NCBI RefSeq assembly: GCF_000308535.1
Contig: NZ_BAFW01000094.1
Span: 1 to 58,438, forward strand
Direction of reading: 5' to 3'
Source: Nocardia cerradoensis NBRC 101014
GTDB lineage: Bacteria; Actinomycetota; Actinomycetes; Mycobacteriales; Mycobacteriaceae
DNA length: 58,438 bases
This document shows, one piece after another, positions 54,559-58,438 of the stretch. The notes under the pieces are model-generated. The model was not told the DNA's origin. It worked only from the letters and a program-made list of their open reading frames with translations, and did no database searches. Positions within the stretch are counted from its first letter, which is position 1. Each line of letters starts with the position of its first letter. A program made the position numbers and the translations under genes.

Positions 54559-55707
54559 TCAGCGGCCGCTGAACGAGGCGCGCAACCGCGCGAACAATCC
54601 GCTGTTGTGTTCGGACTGGGCCGAGAGCACCTCGGTGTGTTCGCCGTTGCGCATCGCCTGATACTTGCGCAGCAGATCGAACTGCTTGTTGTCCAGTTTG
54701 GTCGGGATCACGATGTCCAGGTGCGCGACCAGATCGCCGCGTGAGCTGGAGCGCAGCTTGGGCATGCCGTGGGCGCGCAGCACCGATACCTCACCCGGCT
54801 GGGTGCCCGGCGGAATGGTCAGTTCGGTGGGCCCGTCCAGGATGGTGTCGATGACCACCGTGGTCCCGAGTGCGGCATCGACCATCGGCACCCGGATCGT
54901 GCAGTGCAGATCGTCGCCGTCGCGGACGAAGGTGTCGTGCGGCTGCTCCACGATCTCGACGTAGAGGTCGCCGGCCGGTCCGCCGCCGGGGCCGATCTCG
55001 CCCTGGGCGGCCAGCCGCACCCGCATGCCGTTGGCCACACCGGCCGGAATCGGCGCGGCGATCTCGCGGCGGGCCCGCACCCGGCCGTCGCCACCGCATT
55101 TGCGGCAGGGATCGGGGATGGTCTCTCCGGTACCGCGGCAGGTCGGACACGGCCGCGAGGTCATCACCTGTCCCAGGAAGGAGCGCTGCACGGTCTGTAC
55201 CTCGCCCGCGCCGCCACAGGTCTCACAGCGCACCGGCTTGGAATTGCCGTTGGTGCCCGAACCCTGACACAGATCGCAGAGCACCGCGGTGTCGACGGTG
55301 AGATGCTTGGTGACGCCGACCGCGCATTCGGCCAGCGACAGCCGCGTCCGCAGCAGCGAATCCGCGCCCGGTTGCACCCGGCCGCGCGGTTTGCGCGAAC
55401 TGGTCGCGTTCATACCGCCGAAGAAGGCCTCGAACACATCGCCCAGACCACCGAAGCCGGCGCCGGAGAAGCCACCGCCCGCGCCCGCCGATTCCATCGG
55501 GTCGCCGCCCATATCGACGATGCGGCGCTTCTCGGAGTCGGTGAGAACCTCGTAGGCGGTGGATACCTCGCGGAACCGCTCCTGCGCGTCCGGATCCGGG
55601 TTGACGTCGGGGTGCAGTTCCCGGGCCAGCTTGCGGTAGGCGCGTTTGATCTCCTGGTCGGACGCGTTGCGCCCGACGCCGAGGATTCCGTAGTAGTCCC
55701 GTGCCAC
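54559..55707 (-). CDS. dnaJ: Chaperone DnaJ (DnaJ2-type)
   Basis: A 382-residue full DnaJ: J domain with HPD motif ([13 protein letters not shown]), Gly-rich linker, and four zinc repeats ([32 protein letters not shown]), then substrate-binding domains. The GTG at 55707 ([13 protein letters not shown]) is the start; a longer open frame upstream lacks support. Works with DnaK; located after hrcA. Confidence 0.94.
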   Translation of the reverse strand: MARDYYGILGVGRNASDQEIKRAYRKLARELHPDVNPDPDAQERFREVSTAYEVLTDSEKRRIVDMGGDPMESAGAGGGFSGAGFGGLGDVFEAFFGGMNATSSRKPRGRVQPGADSLLRTRLSLAECAVGVTKHLTVDTAVLCDLCQGSGTNGNSKPVRCETCGGAGEVQTVQRSFLGQVMTSRPCPTCRGTGETIPDPCRKCGGDGRVRARREIAAPIPAGVANGMRVRLAAQGEIGPGGGPAGDLYVEIVEQPHDTFVRDGDDLHCTIRVPMVDAALGTTVVIDTILDGPTELTIPPGTQPGEVSVLRAHGMPKLRSSSRGDLVAHLDIVIPTKLDNKQFDLLRKYQAMRNGEHTEVLSAQSEHNSGLFARLRASFSGR

Positions 55708-55838
55708 TTGAGTCTCTAGTCCTGTTCCGAATGGGTGTCGTCCAGCATCCCTGCTCACAGCCGATGCTGCCATGTTCACTGTGGCCGACCGGCGAACGTG
55801 GTTGCCGGCCGGCGCGGATCCCGGTTACCGGGGCGGGC

Positions 55839-56870
55839 TCATCGTTCCGCGAGCACCTCACCGATATAACGGGCGACCGCAGCGACCGAGGCGATCGTGC
55901 CGGGGTAGTCCATCCGGGTCGGGCCGACCACTCCCATACCTCCCAGCACGGTACCCGGCATACCGTACCCGGTGGATACCACGGAGGTGCCGCGCATCTG
56001 CTCGACCCGGGTTTCCTCGCCGATCTGCACCGTCACCGTGCCGGGCTGTTGCGCGGCGGCCAGCAGCTTCAACACCACCACCTGCTCCTCGAGCGCCTCG
56101 AGTACGGCGCGCAGCGAGCCCGGGAAGCCGAAATCACCGGCGTTTCGGGTCAGGTTGGCCGTGCCGCCCAGCACCAGCCGCTCCTCCGGATGTTCCACCA
56201 GGGTTTCGACCAGCACGGTCGACACCCGGACCAGCACATCGCGCAGCCGGGCGGGTGCGCTCTCCGGCAGCGCCGCGACGGCGCTCGAGGCAGCGGACAG
56301 ACGCTTACCGTCCATCGCCTTGCCGAGCATGCCGCGCAGTGCGGCGAGATCCTCGTCGTCGATCACCGCCCCCAGGTCGACGAGCCGCTGATCGACCCGC
56401 CCGGTGTCGGTGATCACGACCAGCAGCAGCCGGGCCGGATTGAGGGCCACCACCTCGAGGTGGCGCACCGTCGACGCCGAGACCGTCGGGTACTGCACCA
56501 TCGCGACCTGCCGGGTCAGCTGCGCCAGCAACCGCACCCCGCGGCGCAGGACGTCGTCGAGGTCCACACCGCTTTCGAGGAACTCCATGATCGCGCGGCG
56601 CTCGGCATTCGACAGCGGCTTGACTTCGGCGATGTTGTCCACGAACTGGCGATAGCCCTTGTCGGTCGGAATGCGACCGGAGCTGGTGTGCGGCTGGGTG
56701 ATGTAGCCCTCGGCCTCGAGAACCGCCATATCGTTGCGCACAGTGGCGCTGGACACACCCAGATTGTGCTTGTCCACCAGCGTTTTCGACCCGATCGGCT
56801 CCTTGGTCGCGATGTAGTCCGCGACGATCGCGCGCAGGACCTCCAGCCGCCGCTTCTCGGTGCTCGACAT
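55839..56870 (-). CDS. hrcA: Heat-inducible repressor HrcA
   Basis: A 343-residue HrcA: N-terminal winged helix ([39 protein letters not shown]), then the GAF-like domain ([57 protein letters not shown]). It represses groE-type chaperone genes by binding CIRCE. GAGGAGG 8 bp before the ATG at 56870 fixes the start. I see no CIRCE in its own upstream region. Confidence 0.94.
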   Translation of the reverse strand: MSSTEKRRLEVLRAIVADYIATKEPIGSKTLVDKHNLGVSSATVRNDMAVLEAEGYITQPHTSSGRIPTDKGYRQFVDNIAEVKPLSNAERRAIMEFLESGVDLDDVLRRGVRLLAQLTRQVAMVQYPTVSASTVRHLEVVALNPARLLLVVITDTGRVDQRLVDLGAVIDDEDLAALRGMLGKAMDGKRLSAASSAVAALPESAPARLRDVLVRVSTVLVETLVEHPEERLVLGGTANLTRNAGDFGFPGSLRAVLEALEEQVVVLKLLAAAQQPGTVTVQIGEETRVEQMRGTSVVSTGYGMPGTVLGGMGVVGPTRMDYPGTIASVAAVARYIGEVLAER

Positions 56871-57074
56871 CGGCCCCACCTCCTCGCTCGCCTTCGGGGT
56901 CCACACGGCCGCGCACGGGCAGCATCGACCACGCGGATTCCCGGTTGATCCGACACCAGTTTAGTTCCTGTGCGGACAAGTTCCCGCGTGTGAGGTCGCA
57001 CAGTGGTACCCGACCGGCGCCGGGCGCCCGGTCGGGCGGCGGAACGGGGTGGAGTCACGGGAGGCGCGGGCGAC

Positions 57075-57122
57075 GACGTCCGATTCGACGTCCGATTCGA
57101 CGTCCGATTCGTCGCCCGATGC
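57075..57122. repeat. 12-bp tandem repeat upstream of hrcA
   Basis: GACGTCCGATTC occurs three times without change (57075-57110), followed by a degenerate fourth unit (57111-57122) that reaches the stop of the small gene at 57129. Role unknown. Confidence 0.8.
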
Positions 57123-57128
57123 GCGAAC

Positions 57129-57338
57129 TCAGTCCGATTCGGCGACGAGTTTGCCTGCCGCCGCATCCAATCCGAGCATCGTCAGCAACGCCTGGCAGTC
57201 GTCGACTCCGGTCGAATGACTGGCCACCGCCCGCGCGGCGAGCGCGCTGCGCCGTGCGGCCTCGGCTTTCTCCGCGGCACGCGTTTCGGCGAACTCGCTC
57301 TGCTCGTGGACAAGTGTGATGTGGCGTGCCTGTGACAT
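57129..57338 (-). CDS. Small conserved Ala-rich protein
   Basis: A 69-residue protein (MSQARHITLVHEQSEFAETR, then Ala/Glu-rich helix AAEKAEAARRSALAARAVAS and a C-terminal VDDCQALLTMLGLDAAAGK). No function recognised. The ATG at 57338 has GAGGAG 4-5 bp upstream. It lies before hrcA, separated by the 12-bp repeats. Confidence 0.6.
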   Translation of the reverse strand: MSQARHITLVHEQSEFAETRAAEKAEAARRSALAARAVASHSTGVDDCQALLTMLGLDAAAGKLVAESD

Positions 57339-57434
57339 GGATCTCCTCAAGTTGTCTCGAACCCTACGCTGTCCGGGCCCGCGTCCGGGCGGCAGCGCCG
57401 AATTCGGGGCGAAATCGGCCGATCCAACGCACGA

Positions 57435-58190
57435 CTACCAGGTGGCGGGTTGCTCCTCGCGCAGGCGGCGCACGGCTCGGTCGATCCAGGTCTCGAAGTG
57501 CGCGGCCAGATCTCGGCTCGCCGCCGGGCGAATGGCGATGTGCTCGCGGGACTGCTCCCGCAGATAGCGCCCGTCACCGGTGACGTCGAACCATCCCAGG
57601 ATGTTCCAGGGGTCGGGGCGGCTGTGCAGATAACCGGCCAGCAGGCCCGCCATACCGGTGCCGTCGAGGGGTCGGGCGGTGAGGCGGTGGAAACGGTCAC
57701 GCGTGGCGTTGCGGGTATAGCCGTCGTCCGGAGCGCGCAGGTCGTCGATGTGGAAGGTGTCCGGCTTCCCGCTTCCCGGTGGGAATCCGGGCACGATGGC
57801 GGCCAGGCGCCCGGCGAGCTGGTCGGTGGGGAACAGCCGGCAGCGGATGGGACCGTCGACGTCGCCGTCGGCGGTCTGGGTGAGCATCACGGCGTGGTAG
57901 GGGGTGCGCGCGCCGATCACGCGGTACTCGCGCGGCCTGCCCTTGCCGAGAACCGCTGATTCGCCGTGGATTTCGATGCGGAGTTCGGATGTGGTGAGCG
58001 TGTGCAGCGCCAGATGGATCTGCTCGAACTCGTCGGTGCCGTATCGGGCGCGCACGGCGGCCCGGTGTGCGGTGACCTCGTCGTTGGTGGCCAGCTTGCT
58101 GGTGTAGCGCAGTGGCACCGGTATCCGGTCGTTGGCATCGCTGTACCACAGGACCGCGAAATCGTCCGGGTCCCAACTCCATTCGGCCAT
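57435..58190 (-). CDS. espG: ESX secretion-associated protein, EspG family
   Basis: A 251-residue protein resembling EspG: WSWDPDDFAVLWYSDAND at the start, IPVPLRYTSKLATNDEVTAH, ALHTLTTSELRIEIHGES in the core and a C-terminal DLAAHFETWIDRAVRRLREE helix. EspG proteins are cytosolic chaperones that bind PE-PPE-type substrates of type VII secretion. No ESX secretion-system core gene is seen in the window; the upstream partial gene may be a substrate. Confidence 0.75.
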   Translation of the reverse strand: MAEWSWDPDDFAVLWYSDANDRIPVPLRYTSKLATNDEVTAHRAAVRARYGTDEFEQIHLALHTLTTSELRIEIHGESAVLGKGRPREYRVIGARTPYHAVMLTQTADGDVDGPIRCRLFPTDQLAGRLAAIVPGFPPGSGKPDTFHIDDLRAPDDGYTRNATRDRFHRLTARPLDGTGMAGLLAGYLHSRPDPWNILGWFDVTGDGRYLREQSREHIAIRPAASRDLAAHFETWIDRAVRRLREEQPATW

Positions 58191-58296
58191 CGTGAGGAAA
58201 CGCTCCGATCATGCGAGGCGGCACCGCCGGACTCGATGTGCACGAGAACGGCAGCGAAACAGACGGTTTCGGGTGACGGGGGCGAGCCCGGTGCGA

Positions 58297-58438
58297 TCAG
58301 CCGGACCCGGTCGGCGGCTCGGCATAGTCGCCGCCGATCACTCCACCCGGAATGGTTCGCGGTGCGGGGCCGAGCAACTCTTCGGTGTTCTCCATATTCC
58401 GCAGCCACTCGGGCAGGTCGTGGGTCTTCTCCTCGCCC
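58297..58438 (-). CDS. 3' end of an unidentified gene, partial
   Basis: The last 142 bases encode the C-terminal 47 residues of an open frame (DLPEWLRNMENTEELLGPAP, ending in GGDYAEPPTGSG and a stop). Low-complexity, hydrophilic tail. Directly upstream of espG, so it may be a PPE- or WXG-type secretion substrate, but this cannot be judged from the fragment. Confidence 0.5.
   Translation of the reverse strand, partial: GEEKTHDLPEWLRNMENTEELLGPAPRTIPGGVIGGDYAEPPTGSG

Noticed and set aside
55700..57000. CIRCE element upstream of hrcA or dnaJ
   Set aside because: No TTAGCACTC-N9-GAGTGCTAA-like repeat is visible in either upstream region.

Overview
The window is chromosomal DNA of a very G+C-rich, mycolic-acid-type actinobacterium, most likely Nocardia or a close relative. 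The evidence is an MspA-family porin, an EspG-type ESX chaperone, an F420-type oxidoreductase, a deazaflavin-dependent nitroreductase, and a housekeeping block in almost the order of the Mycobacterium tuberculosis glyS-smtB-furB-uppS-recO-era-ybeY-phoH-rsmE-dnaJ-hrcA region. There is one tRNA (Asn). I saw no rRNA, CRISPR, transposase or prophage gene.

Region 1 (1-1767): the 3' end of a molybdate-type ABC ATPase (ModC) and a secreted MspA-like porin carrying a long Thr/Pro-rich insert.

Region 2 (1779-18445): a surface-glycan or glycoconjugate locus built around ADP-heptose. It encodes GmhA, GmhB, bifunctional HldE, a second PfkB-type sugar kinase, three GT9 heptosyltransferase-like proteins, two GT4-type and two GT2 glycosyltransferases, UDP-glucose dehydrogenase, a UDP-glucuronate-decarboxylase-like enzyme, an SDR and a NodU/CmcH-type carbamoyltransferase. 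Most genes are on the minus strand and many overlap by 4-17 bp. One GT9 is split from its GmhB fusion partner by one extra base in a six-base homopolymer.

Region 3, interleaved with region 2 (1779-1967, 12064-12480, 18448-21101): four stress-type genes (DUF2795, ChaB/Rho_N, a large KatE catalase and a small conserved protein). Each has a sigma-B/F-like promoter with the same 15-bp spacer. KatE sits 2 bp before the glycan genes.

Region 4 (21270-26625): a secreted trypsin-like protease, hotdog thioesterase, nitroreductase, DsbA/FrnE oxidoreductase with a divergent HxlR regulator, a polytopic membrane protein, tRNA-Asn with a strong terminator, a small YtxH-like protein and an alpha/beta hydrolase.

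Region 5 (26640-38741): dnaG, dgt, a DUF218 protein, an MBL hydrolase, a TPM-domain membrane protein, a two-component system with an ABC-2 exporter and a VOC protein, and a quinone-reductase-like enzyme.

Region 6 (38954-57338): the conserved housekeeping block (glyS; smtB-furB; uppS and YbjN; recO; era-CDA-like-corC-ybeY-phoH; rsmE-dnaJ-hrcA). Local insertions are a decayed tetR/monooxygenase pair, a DUF574 methyltransferase, an F420-type oxidoreductase under an orphan MerR-type promoter, and a LysR/MFS pair. The end of the window (57435-58438) holds an EspG-family gene and the 3' end of an unidentified gene.

The most interesting system is the ADP-heptose/carbamoyl/UDP-xylose locus in an organism that makes no classical LPS, together with its co-located general-stress genes.
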